Shown: piece after piece, positions 46,301 to 55,600 of the stretch
Numbering within the stretch: the first letter of the stretch is position 1
How the letters are laid out: each line of letters starts with the position of its first letter
Assembly: GCA_025526935.1 (NCBI GenBank)
Contig: JAHLKD010000009.1
Coordinates: 558,001-622,000, forward strand
From: Cladochytrium replicatum
Taxonomy: Eukaryota; Chytridiomycota; Chytridiomycetes; Cladochytriales; Cladochytriaceae
DNA: 64,000 nt
Reading direction: 5' to 3'
Made by a program: the position numbers and the translations under genes
The notes under the pieces: generated by a model
Database searches by the model: none
What the model was told of the DNA's origin: nothing
What the model saw: only the letters and a program-made list of their open reading frames with translations

Positions 46301-46675
46301 CTGCAGTATCGCCTTGGATGTTTGTTTTATCACCCCCGCAAGCAGTGTTGTCACTGCCGCACTGCAACTCTCTCTAGATCTCATGCTTCAGAATGTTTGC
46401 GTCTTGACCTATTGTTGCCTCCTGTTCCTGTTCCTGTTTTACAACTTCCGCTTGACGTTGCAATTGATAGCCTTCGTCCACTTCGCATTGTCAACCCAGC
46501 GAATCTTGCACCGTGGTATCTAGTTTTTCGTTGTCTCCATAAGATTTGGCTTCACTGTATAGGTCTGCCATTAGAAGTTTCTCCCTCCAGACTCCCTCTT
46601 TGGCCCTGCATTTGTGGATCTTTAATGTTTTCTTTTCTCATTATTTATTACTCACCTGTTTTTTTGGCACCTTAG
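43313..46675 (+). CDS. LINE-A4 ORF2: APE endonuclease / reverse transcriptase
   Basis: 1120 residues, near-identical to A1 ORF2, with all endonuclease and RT blocks, the FADD catalytic site and the C-terminal CHCRTATLSRSHASEC knuckle. Near 46583 a CTCC in A1 is CTCCC here. The added base changes the last residues and extends the frame past the usual TAA to 46675. The catalytic part is unaffected. The start overlaps the ORF1 stop. Confidence 0.92.
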   Translation: MWTFRSGTFNCRGLPLDFSDLLAWLVTHQLDFLVLTETHQLTLDSVSSEYLLFDSRPPPDAPLASGVALLINPHRCSTYQFRLIASVPSGFGLWFRFRQVVIGGFYFPPRWTAEDCLGALSDFPQFVSNSDTPVVLMGDFNFRTQSTGDHFTNARARALLPFFTAHSLSLVVPASSSARRPTFRSHLGSSIIDLFFASTYVTASSYLVHDQPQSMAPHPSDHFAVTCSFSLAGPDPQATVPPPLPSWNLRLLKDEVIRKSHRETAKILLPPTSEALTAALEPLQVPVGTSLSRAVAQGAIDSAFQIIVDFVEATAVLTLGPPTPRRRAPATTPLPPEIALLRSKARSAFRDYYSLFHHNSSDPLLPFLRTRQRDSHKAFKSALRSHRRKTKANFFDDPSSSSVTSLLKHVSHARRCANFRTSANGLDFDPQSLAKYSDHFASVYNAQAADPVSPSIVLCDFQLPLDVEAFVLAIRDCPLESAPGHDRLPAELYRPISAILAPLFLQLSQSIFRSSLTPTSWNLGLLHPVWKQRGTLGDITNYRPITLSCVARKIFERALLPHLYSAITSQRPLDAAQAGFQSHRSGMECVFGLQACISRASNAKVPWVAGFLDIQAAYDTTNRAILWAELLSRGVPLPFVFVLKSLFDFCSSRVVVANCFSDAFDLFRGLFQGSVLSPLLYITFLDPLPGLLRPFAPPITLFHPAKPRYNSFLFADDLALFAITLDAMQVLLSVCDQFAQARGFSFAPLKSVILTKIPIPAHSPLLLHGQTLPVKPSFRYLGCFFGDTGFDVSLTISHRLAKARAASFALLSFSRMFGSHSLVVVRHLFLSFIRPTLEFGLYFILPSVAVCKPVRTFIHKCLCRFLRLSFSTSIAGVLLFFKFPDLQFRLQYLQFQMFQRWLDDDAPDMVHSMLSFFLHQGKQFRCSPVPFNNHFLFPAANVVVPKPSDVIANHFHQVASSAYGSIAASFAPLASAHPHALAIAPPCFPISSILRLLQYRLGCLFYHPRKQCCHCRTATLSRSHASECLRLDLLLPPVPVPVLQLPLDVAIDSLRPLRIVNPANLAPWYLVFRCLHKIWLHCIGLPLEVSPSRLPLWPCICGSLMFSFLIIYYSPVFLAP

Positions 46676-46866
46676 CAGTATCTGACGGGTAGCCACAGGT
46701 TTGAGTTTACATTCTCTGTTTTGCTTTGTTGCTTTTCCTTATGCTGCGCGCGCTTCCCTATGTGCTGGTCCATGACCATCTTGTAAGGCACTTTGGGTGT
46801 TGTTTTTTGTTATGCACTGTATGTGCAAAATAAGTAATAATATTGTTAAAAAAAAAAAAAAAAAAG

Positions 46867-46920
46867 TCTATCTCTCTCTCTCTCTCTGTGTGTCTCTCTC
46901 TCTCACTCTCTCTCTCTCTC
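46867..46920 (+). repeat. (TC)n tract between LINE-A4 and LINE-B2
   Basis: TC units interrupted by TGTG and CACT, directly after the A4 poly(A) and before the LINE-B leader AAATCA. Confidence 0.95.
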
Positions 46921-46926
46921 AAATCA

Positions 46927-48319
46927 ATGCCGCCTCCCAGCGCTCCGCATGCGCAGCCGCCTGATGCGCCGCATGCCGCGCCACCCGCCGCACCCCCCGC
47001 TGTGCCCCCTGATGGACTTTCTGGTGGCACCGTGATTTTTGAGGCCCGTTCGCACCCCTGTGCCTCCTCTGTTGAAAATTCCGCTCCACAGCTTCCATTC
47101 TCCGCTCCTGCCTCTCCAATTCACTGGGCTGATGATGTGAATATGGGGGAAGATGAAAATGCCGAATCACGTGACTTCCGATCACGTGACTGACGCGCCA
47201 AAAGACCTGCTGAACATGAATTGCCCCGTGGTCGCTCCCGTTCCCGATCACATCTGCCGGGTGTCCGGGTTCTTGCTGCTGTGGCTGCTCCCTCGAGTGT
47301 TGCATCTCTGGCCGATCTCCGTGTCCTTCTCACTCAGATGCGATCTGTTTGTGCAACCTTTGATCCGTTGGCGATGCTGGATCCTATGCTTGCACATTTG
47401 CTGAGGGACACTCCTGCTGAATTTTTTAGTGTTTGTCGTGATATGGCCGAGGATCTGGTGGGTCGCTTTGGGAGGCCGCTGCCTTCGCCTTCACCTCTGG
47501 TTGCCCCTGTCTCCCGCCATGATGATGTGGCTGCGCCTGTGTGCCTTCCCCCTAGACAACTGCATGGTAATCCTTCAATTCAGGACGATCTTGGGAACTC
47601 TGGTGCTCCTGGCCCTCGCCCCCCGTCTAGTCGACCTGCCCCACGTGGACCTCGTGGTCCACGCACTTATGCCGCTGCTGCTGCCAATGCCCGTGGCCGT
47701 GTGCTTGAGAGTCTCCCCACACTGAGTGCTGAATCTCGTACAGAAGCTGTCAGGACTGCCCTTGCTGGTCGTGACCCCACTTCGAATGTCAGCCTTCGTG
47801 GCCCTCGGCCTGTCGTATTCTATCCTCCGACCTCTCCGCTGCTGGTCTCCCCACCTGCTGATCTTCAGGCCCTGTGTGGATGATTTGACCACTGTGTACA
47901 TCAAGGACATCATGAGACAGCGGCTCGGCTTTGTGCGGACCATGCTGAGGGCTCTCTTGGGCGATGAGGTGGTGCGTGGTATCCGCCACATCAGTTTCGT
48001 TGGTCGCAACATTGCTTCCTTTATCTGTATTCGCTCAACCGCAATTGCTCTCCGTGCGCACTTCTCCACCCAGGAAGCTTCCACTGACGAATCAAACCCT
48101 GACTTTCTTCGCCGAGCCTCTACTCTGCCTTTGGAGCAGCGGGAGGCTGCGGTCAGGGAAGTTGTCCACAAGAGATATGCACATATCCTCAGTTCAGTTA
48201 CTGATCCTGCTATTTTCCTGTATGTCCGTGGTCAGCTCCCCATGGATGCTCAGGAAACTGTGCTGGACAGTGCCCGCGGGATTGCGCGTCAGCCTCGCTC
48301 AACCCATCTTCGTCAATGA
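46927..48319 (+). pseudogene. LINE-B2 ORF1, nonsense plus frameshift
   Basis: Starts at ATG 46927 like B1 but has one DAPHAAPP-type unit instead of three. An in-frame TGA at 47191-47193 replaces the CAA codon of B1, which takes two base changes and so is real divergence rather than a length error. A one-base T insertion near 47874 shifts the frame in the C-terminal half. The remainder runs to TGA 48317-48319, overlapping the ORF2 ATG as ATGA. Confidence 0.88.
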
Positions 48320-51300
48320 TTAGTGTTCGAGTTGGTACCTTCAATTGTCGCAATTTGAGCTTTGGAGTTCTTGATTCACTGTTTCGTTTTATGCGCGCAA
48401 ATCACATTGTTTTTCTGCTCCTGACTGAAACACACCTTTTTCCTTTAGACCCGCTGCCTTCTCCAGATTTGATTTTTGACACTCGTTTTTCTCCTGGGTC
48501 ATCGGGTACACGACGGGCTGGTGTGGGAGTCTTGATCAATCGCAGTCTTTGTAGAGCTTCTGATTTCCGTCTCGTTTCTAGTTATGGTGGCACCTCTCTA
48601 TGGTTTACATTTCGTGGGCTTTTGGTTGGAGGGTATTATTTGCCTCCGTGTGGTATTGCTCAGGACCCCTTCCTTGAAGAATTTATTGCTTCACTTCTTC
48701 CTCAACATGTCCCGTCGTCTCCGTGCCCTGTTCTTTTGTTGGGCGATTTCAATGCCCGTTTTTTAGCTACTGGTGATCATTCTTCAAATCGTAGGGGTAG
48801 GTTGTTTGAGCAATTTATTTCTGCCGCTAGTTTCTCTTTAGTTAAGCACCCTTCCTGTCATAACCCCACATTTTCTTCTCGCAATGGTGACTCCATTATC
48901 GATTTGTTGTTTGTCAATCCTCTGCTTCAATGTGATCCTATTTCTTACATAGTTCATAGTCGTCTAGCCGACGGCGAGTTTATGCCTTGGGCTTCTGACC
49001 ATTTTCCGGTTACAGCTGTTTTTTCTTTTGCTCCTCCCAATGCCAGCGCTCCCTCTGCTGCACCCCCCCACAAGCGCTGGGCTGCTCATCTGTTGCGTGA
49101 ACCTGCTGTCTTTCAAGCAATGGAGGATGTGGGACATTTGTTTTTTGATCCCACCCTTGCTGATGTCAATGCTGCACTCAGTCCAATTTAGAAGCTCCCG
49201 CCTTTGCCCAAATGTCTGTGGATGTTGCACAGGGATGTATTGACTCTGCATTGGATATTATTTTGTCCTTTGTTACTTCGTGTGCTGCTTGTGTCATTGG
49301 ACCCCCCAGTTTAGTTCGCCGTCGCCCTGCCCTGCCATTGTTGCCGCCGCATTTAGTGGCCTTGCGACGGAGCTACTTACTTGCTCATAAGCACTATTTA
49401 GCTGTTTCTTCCTGTGATGATCCTGATCCTGGTTTAGTTGAGTATTGCCGCTTGGAGCGTGACCGGCTATCGCGTGAGCGTGTCAAAGCTATTCGTACTT
49501 GGTCTCTTTCTCAGCGAGCTCGAGAGGCTTCTGGCGACAATATGTTTAGTTCTTCTCCTAGTTCTTTAACCGAGGTTAGCAAAGTTCTTTCCACTGCGCG
49601 TAGGTGTCATCAACGGCGCTCAGCTGCAAGTGGTTTACTGTCTGATCCTGCCTCTTTATCTCATTATCGCAATCACTTTGCCTCCGTTTATCAGACTCAG
49701 TTTGCACAATCCTCTGCCAGTGCAGAACACGTTCGTCTACATGCGCTGAATGATTCTGTGTCAGTTAGTGTTAGTGACTTTGTTTGTGCTATTCGTTCTT
49801 CCCCAAACAACTCTGCTCCTGGCCCAAACCATATTCCAGCTGAGTTATTTAAGCCGTTGGCTTCTGATGTTGCTATCCTTTTTGTTCAACTTTCAAACGC
49901 TATTTTCTGTTCAGGTTGTCGCCCTCTGCCTGGAATGCTGGCTTGTTGTTACCTGTTTGGAAGAATAAGGGCTCCATTGGTGATATTAGTCAGTACCGCC
50001 CCATTACTTTAACCAATGTTGATAGAAAAATCTTTGAGCGTACCCTGCTTCCTATGCTTGTAGCTCATGTTGGTAAACTTGATCCCGCCCAAGCTGGTTT
50101 CCAGGCCAATCGTTCAGGTGTTGAGTGTGTTTTTGCATTAGATGCTACCCTTCGACGGGCTTCCCGCACTGCTCTGCCTTATTGTGTTACTTTCTTAGAT
50201 ATTAAAGCAGCGTATGATACTGTGCATAGGCCTGTTTTGTGGGAACGTCTTCGTCAATTTCCCAGAATTCCAAACCGTTTGATCTCTGTTTTGATGAGTA
50301 TGTTTGATCGTTGTTCTTCTCAGGTTGTTATAGAGAATCGTTCTTCTGATTTGTTTTCGCTTCCACGAGGTCTTTTTCAAGGTTCTGTTTTGTCTCCGTT
50401 CTTGTACTCAGTTTTCATCAATCCTTTAGCACAGCTCCTTCGTTGTGAATCCTCTCATCTTGCTAGGTTTTCTTATAACACTCCTGTTTTCAATTCGTTG
50501 TTTTTTGCTGATGACATAGCTTTGTTTTCTGCCACCCCTGAGCAAGCCCAACGTGCATTGAAAATTTGTGAAGATTTTGCTTTAGCGTCTCATTTTGTGT
50601 TTTCACCTTCAAAGTGTGCTGTGTTATCTTCTCAACGGCTACCCACCCCTTTGAAGCTTCATGGCTCTGCCCTCCCTGTAGAGGTTTCATTTAGATACCT
50701 TGGTCACTATTTTACTATTGAAGGGTTTGATCTTGCTGCAACTATTGATCATCGCTTAGAGAAAGCTCGTGCCTCATTGTATCTTTTTGCACCTTATGTC
50801 TCGTACTTTGGTGGGTCTGCTCCTCGTGTTGCCAGGTTGTTGTTTTTGTCTTTTATTAGACCTTCACTTGAGTTTGGTTTAGCACTTATTCGGCCATCCA
50901 CTGCTCAGCTTCAGGTACTCGAGCGTTTTTGTTATCATGCACTGTGTCGTCTGTTTTTGCTAGCCCATACCACTTCGCGTGTTGGTTTGTTGCTGTTAGC
51001 GCAAATTCCTACTTTTGAGTTCAGGCTGAAGTACCTTCAGGCACGTATGTTTGCTCGCTGGTCTAGTGATTCCAGCCCTCTGTTACCAGCTGCTGTGTTG
51101 CAATTCTATCGGTCATCTCCAGTCGGTTATGGTTCATCTCCTTATTTTTTCGCTTGTCACAATGATCTCATTGTTCCTATGCCTGTTGTGCCCCCACTTC
51201 ATCCGTTGATGTTGCATTTTCAGTCTTTAGCTGTTGCGCATAATGGACCAATTGCAGTTTCGTTTGCCCCTGTCCGCAATTTGAAACTTCGCCATCCTTT

Positions 51301-51695
51301 GTTGCTACCCCCACACCAACATCTCCCAACAGTATGTCTTCGTTTGTTCCTGCTATATCGGCTTGGCCGCCTGTTTCCAAACCCCCGACCTTATTGTAGG
51401 AACTGTCATGATGCCCTGAAGTGTCGCGTGCCCATGTCTCTGTGTGTCTACATTTGCGTGCTAGTTTGTCTGCTAGTTTTGATTTAGGCCGCCTGACGAT
51501 CCCCGCCTACCTCTTGACATTGCAATTGATATGCTTTCAGCACGGCCTTTTTATCCTTCCCCTGCTTTTTCCCAGTGGGTTCTTGTTCTTCGTGCACTGA
51601 ACCGCATTTGGTCAAACTGTCTTGGTTATGAGTTAGTTTTGTCTCCAGCTCCTGATTGTATCTTGTCTGCTTTTGTTGATTTGGATATGCCTTAG
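48316..51695 (+). pseudogene. LINE-B2 ORF2, four single-base deletions
   Basis: Aligns end to end with B1 ORF2, including FADD and the endonuclease blocks. Relative to B1 it lacks one base near 49188 (TTTT to TTT), 49916 (TTT to TT), 51415 (CCCC to CCC) and 51488 (CCC to CC). Each shifts the frame, splitting the protein into pieces 48316-49191, about 49212-50012, about 49916-51487 and a short end. One in-frame codon is added near 48696. All four losses are in homopolymers. Confidence 0.88.
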
Positions 51696-51849
51696 TGTTT
51701 TGAAACATTTTACTTTTCCTACAGCTCGCACGGCTCCCCATGTGCTGCCAATTTACGTGTATTTTTACACTTGTATTTGGATTTTGCACCAGCGGGTGAT
51801 ATGTATTGGTTGGACAATAAATACATATTAATAAGTTCAAAAAAAAAAA

Positions 51850-52092
51850 CCGCCCCCGTGCCTCCTTTGTTGAAAATTCCGCTCCACAGCATCCATTCTC
51901 CGCTCCTGCCTCTCCAATTCACTGGGCTGATGATGTGACTACGGGGGAGGATGAAAATGCCGAATCACGTGACTTTGGATCACGTGACCAATGCGCCAAA
52001 AGACCTGCTGAACATGAATTGCCCCGTGGTCGCTCCCGTGCTCGTTCTCAATCACATCTGCCCGGTGTCCGGGTTCTTGCTGCTGTGGCTGC
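51850..52092 (+). mobile_element. LINE-B stub (B3), truncated at both ends
   Basis: Begins directly after the poly(A) of B2 and matches LINE-B from about position 9425 to 9665 of copy B1, inside ORF1, including both TCACGTGA motifs. It ends abruptly at about 52092, where the hAT remnant 3' end begins (AGATGAACAG). Confidence 0.85.
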
Positions 52093-52120
52093 AGATGAAC
52101 AGTCTAAACAACAATTTATA

Positions 52121-52652
52121 TTAAAAGAGTGGGTTATCATCAGTTGCTTCCAACTCTAATACCACATCAAAATCCTTGCCAAAATTATGCACCTTTACAA
52201 AATCCTCGCTAACATCACTTTTTGAATCTAGGGAATCATTTTTGAACGGTTCTTCAGCACTCAATTGATGCAACGAGTCATGACGGCACATCAACGCATT
52301 TATTGTTCTTGGAGCAAGGCGATTGCGAGTTGCAGGTACCAAATCAACCCCAGCTGAAAACTTTCGTTCAACTGGAGCGCTTGTTGCTGGTATTCCTAAA
52401 TAGTCCATTGCCATCTGGCTTAGGGCTGGAGAGTTCACACTTCCAACGGTCTTCCACCAGTCCGTAATATTGATTGGCTTCCCATCAGAATCAATACCGC
52501 GGAGTACCTGATCGCCAAGATAGCAATCCAGCTCATCTTTTTCCTCAGGAATCTCTTCTTGCCAGATGAAAACGGATCTAATGGCTCTCAAGCGTTCAGT
52601 GTCCGTTTTTTTCTGTCTATCACCAGAAGCTCCGCTCGAATCGTGTCGACTA
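52121..52652 (-). pseudogene. hAT-family transposase C-terminal remnant (copy 2)
   Basis: Minus-strand frame of 156 residues. It contains the hAT dimerisation block PALSQMAMDYLGIPATSAPVERKFSAG, then LVPATRNRLAPRTINALMC, with intact reading to a natural-looking end (DDNPLF). The upstream part is lost: homology with the copy at 17225-18061 stops near 52652, exactly where the coiled-coil element begins. Only the C-terminal sixth of a transposase remains, so it is inactive. Confidence 0.85.
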
Positions 52653-52969
52653 AGGATCGGCGGGTTTTAGGGTCTTTCTTGGCGGGTTTTAGGGTCTTTC
52701 TGGTCGGGTCCGGGTCCATTGACCAAATGTACCAGACCCGAGTGCCGGGTTTTCATGGAAAATTTTCTGGTCGGATCGGGTCGGGTATCGGGTCCAGTAG
52801 GAAACCCTTCTCGGGTCAAAAATCAGACCTGAGTAAAACCCGATGTGATAGGGAAGCTAAAACGAAGCTACTGTTCTTTCTGTCCACGCGGAGACTTTCC
52901 AAGAAGACGCAATATAAGTTTTGTATGTATCAAACAAGTTGCATCACAACAGACATCGAGGCATGTATT

Positions 52970-53105
52970 TTCTGTCCACCCGGACACTTTCTCAACTCAT
53001 TGACAGTACTTCAGTAATTTCTATCAAGTACAACTAACCTCTCTATCAATGTTACTAGCAACAAGATTCTGTCCACCCGGACAGAATCCTCTCTATCAAT
53101 GTTAC
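52970..53105. repeat. Hairpin repeat array, left of coiled-coil gene
   Basis: Two units with perfect TGTCC-ACCC-GGACA hairpins at 52973-52986 and 53070-53083, and a weaker one at 52881-52894. Orientation is opposite to the array at 55395-55600. Confidence 0.75.
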
Positions 53106-53250
53106 TAGCCAGTTTCTTCCCTAGCTTATTATTATTTTCAGATCGGGTAGAAAACTATAGTGTCAGGGAAGTATTATAGCATACATTCCTGTAACATTCC
53201 GGCTAAGAACACCAGGCCTGTATCTTCCCACGACAAACAGTACAAACACC

Positions 53251-54915
53251 ATGCCTCGAACTACAAAGAAGCGAGCGTTGAAACAATCCAAACCATCATC
53301 TGAAAGAGAATCAAGTGCAGAACCGGTGACTGCACCTGAAACATCTCTGAGATCAGGTTCTGAAGTGGAAGAAGCAGAAGTAGGCCTTGATGTCAAATCG
53401 ACAGCTCCTTCAAAGAAACCAGCGCGACGTGGTACTAAAGGGGATGCTGACTATTTGCTCATCGACAGACTCTGTCCTGCTTCAGATATACGACTTTGGT
53501 ATCGAAAATTCAAAGCAAGCAGCCACAGCTACGACTCGGAGGACTTCATCAGCAACTGTCAAACAAATCGTGATGAATGCGGCCCAAGATTTGTTCTTCA
53601 AGGGTTGATCGACTGACTTAACTCTGACAGCAAGCTAGTTCGTCAAGCCCTGAATGAAATTCATGATGAATGCAGTGGATGAACGGAGTTCATAACAGCA
53701 GCAAACGCCTATCGTATGGAGTGCTTGAAAAGCTCTTCCTTTCAGAAGGAAACAACATTTCTGGACTTTTACAGGCGGCAGGGACACAAGTACGGCATTT
53801 ACAGAGGAATGCCTGTCACTGCAAAGGTTGAAGAGTTCCAAGCGACCATCAAACGAGCAGATGAGGACCCTGAAAGGACAAAACAGGACCTCAAACAGTC
53901 AGAACGACTGTTGAACATGACAAAAGATCTTGAAGAGACTGCAATGAACGAGAGAAGGACCCGCATCGCAGCAGAAGTGCGAGAGAAGGCTCTCATTGAT
54001 GAATTGGGCAGGGCGGGTGAATTTATTCAGCACGTCGAGCACGAAGAGCTAGCAAGATTCAGGGAGATCACTGCTGCAATGGAAATGGAGAAGCAGGCAA
54101 CTTCCCAGGAGATTTCACAATGGAAATCACGTGTGCCCACCCTGGAGGGAGAGCTTGCTGCTCTGAAACGACACGCTGGTCATTCAGAAGCTGCAGCACC
54201 TGCGGCGCCAACATCAACAGGCGGCCCAATAAGCATATCGTCGGCTATCAAGGGGATTGGTAGAATTCCGAAGGTACATTGAACCAGTTCTCCAACGAGT
54301 TCCCTTGCATTGCTTAGCCTGCAGCAGCACTGTCGTACGGCTATCCTTTTGGTGAAAGAGGTCATCCAGGGTATCTGCTTCCAGATGCATAAGATCAATG
54401 AGGTTATTTATGACATTAAATTGCTGTCTCTTCCACCATCAATCAAGTACGTGAACGTTAACTACGAAGTCCTCTCCCGAAATGAGTTCTTACGGCCCAT
54501 ATTTGTTGAATCAGATGACCACTCAAGCCGAATATCAACTTCAAGTAGCAGTGCTCCGAGCAGCCTTACTCTTCTTAGGGTGCACATTTTGCTCAGAAAC
54601 TGGATACAGCACAACAATTCGCTAAGTACGTCTCACTATCTGTCGCATGTTCAGGGCATTAGTGGATGCATATTCTTCTGAGTGGCTAAGGTTCTGGACA
54701 GCATACATCGGGCATCTTTCGTCCATAAGCTCCCTGAGGTGGATTGGAAACCTTGGAAGACAGGTTTAGCCAAGGATTTCATGCTTTCAAATGACGACAT
54801 TGATCGGTTCATCAGGACTGGGTTGGCGAAGGACGTAACCAGTGGTGGATGGGACTCTGACAATATGAACCAGATACAGAAGCTGATTTGGGCTGTTCCA
54901 CCTATCAACTTGTGA
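53251..54915 (+). CDS. Transposon-borne coiled-coil protein, family not recognised
   Basis: Starts at ATG 53251 (MPRTTKKRALKQSKPSSERES), basic and Ser-rich. The reading then crosses several open blocks in changing frames: 53251-53616, 53716-54282, 54310-54681 and 54682-54915. One junction looks like a 48-bp intron (AAG|GTACAT...TTAG|CCTGCA near 54275-54322). Others may be introns or damage: the decayed copy at 15505-16700 keeps TSSATVKQIV.NAAQDLFFKG, which here is frame-shifted. The middle (YRGMPVTAKVEEF, ALIDELGRAGEFIQHVEHEE, EGELAALKRHAG) is charged with heptads, predicting a long coiled coil. The C-terminus (VLDSIHRASFVHKLPEVDWK) is more globular. No transposase, protease or nucleic-acid-binding motif is evident. 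Conserved in two transposon contexts, so it is probably an accessory gene of a DNA transposon. Confidence 0.5.
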
Positions 54916-55108
54916 TTGGAGTTTTGTTTCTTTTTACGATAGTGTTTCTAAATAACACATTGTCCACACAGACACAAAGTGTTCATGTAAATATCCGTGG
55001 TCTAACTCAAAGTTCAATCAATCCTCTCCTGGGCAGCAAAAACCTGGCGGGTCAGGGTCAGGTACGGGTTTCAACCACTTCGGGTCCGGGTATTCCCTTT
55101 GTACCTGT

Positions 55109-55174
55109 CAGTGGCCTGGCGGGTCCCCGGACAAACACGACCCGACCCAAAGGGTTTGATGCAGGTCGCCACTG
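55109..55174. repeat. 66-bp segment with hAT-like CAGTGGC...GCCACTG ends
   Basis: Perfect 7-bp inverted ends enclosing GGGTC/GACCC-rich DNA, lying inside the right end of element E. No matching 8-bp duplication flanks it. Could be a tiny MITE or chance palindrome. Confidence 0.4.
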
Positions 55175-55394
55175 AAACCCGGACCCGACCCGGACCCGCC
55201 GAACCTTAATCATACCTGAGGAGAAGTGTTGACATTGGAGGGGCTGGATGGATAGAGTTGGGGAGTTACATGGCTGGGAACACACGAGCTGCTTGGCATC
55301 TAAAAAGATTGGGTAGATGGAGTTAGTTGGCAACAGACATGAGCTTAGGGTTAGCTTATTGAGAAGACATGGTAGAATTGACGAGTTTGGGTCT

Positions 55395-55600
55395 GATGTA
55401 CCGTCAATGAGTTGGGAAAGTGTCCAGGTGGACAGAATCCCATTGAGCGTAGTATTTGTAGAGAGGTTAGTTGGGTGGATAGAGTCCTATTGCTAGTAAC
55501 AGTGATAGAGAAGCTAGATGTACCTGATAGAGATCACTGGAGTACAGTTAAGGAGTTGAGAAACTGTCCGGGTGGACGGAATTGTATTGCTAGTAACCAG
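55395..55600. repeat. Inverted hairpin repeat array, right side
   Basis: Reverse-complement version of the arrays at 16885-17190 and 52970-53105. Cores are at 55421-55434 (TGTCC-AGGT-GGACA) and 55565-55578 (TGTCC-GGGT-GGACG). The surrounding AATGAGTTGGGAAAGTGTCC and GTAGAGAGGTTAGTTG are the complements of the left-hand units. Confidence 0.75.

Larger units (their letters stand above)
41961..46866 (+). mobile_element. LINE-A copy 4 (A4), near full length
   Basis: Nearly identical to copy A1 along its length. It starts right after the (TC)n tract at the ORF1 N-terminal region and ends in poly(A) at 46848-46865, again followed by (TC)n. ORF1 carries a frame shift; ORF2 is open but has an altered C-terminus. 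Confidence 0.93.
46921..51850 (+). mobile_element. LINE-B copy 2 (B2), full length but broken
   Basis: Same leader and coding order as B1, about 99% alike by eye, ending in poly(A) at 51839-51849. Both ORFs are interrupted. It follows LINE-A4 exactly as B1 follows A1. Confidence 0.93.
52651..55208. mobile_element. Element E: 2.56-kb unit with 15-bp inverted ends and a coiled-coil gene
   Basis: Left end TAAGGATCGGCGGGT (52651-52665) and, reverse-complemented, right end TAAGGTTCGGCGGGT (to 55208) match at 14 of 15 bases. Just inside both ends are GGGTC/GGGTCC-rich stretches in opposite orientation, common in hAT-type subterminal DNA. The unit contains one hairpin array and a plus-strand multi-exon gene at 53251-54915; no transposase is recognised inside. 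It interrupts the hAT remnant on its left. The flanking 8 bp are not identical, so a target-site duplication is not shown. Confidence 0.55.

Noticed and set aside
55109-55174. Treating the 66-bp segment as a proven MITE
   Set aside because: Flanking target-site duplication is absent and no second copy is visible in the window.
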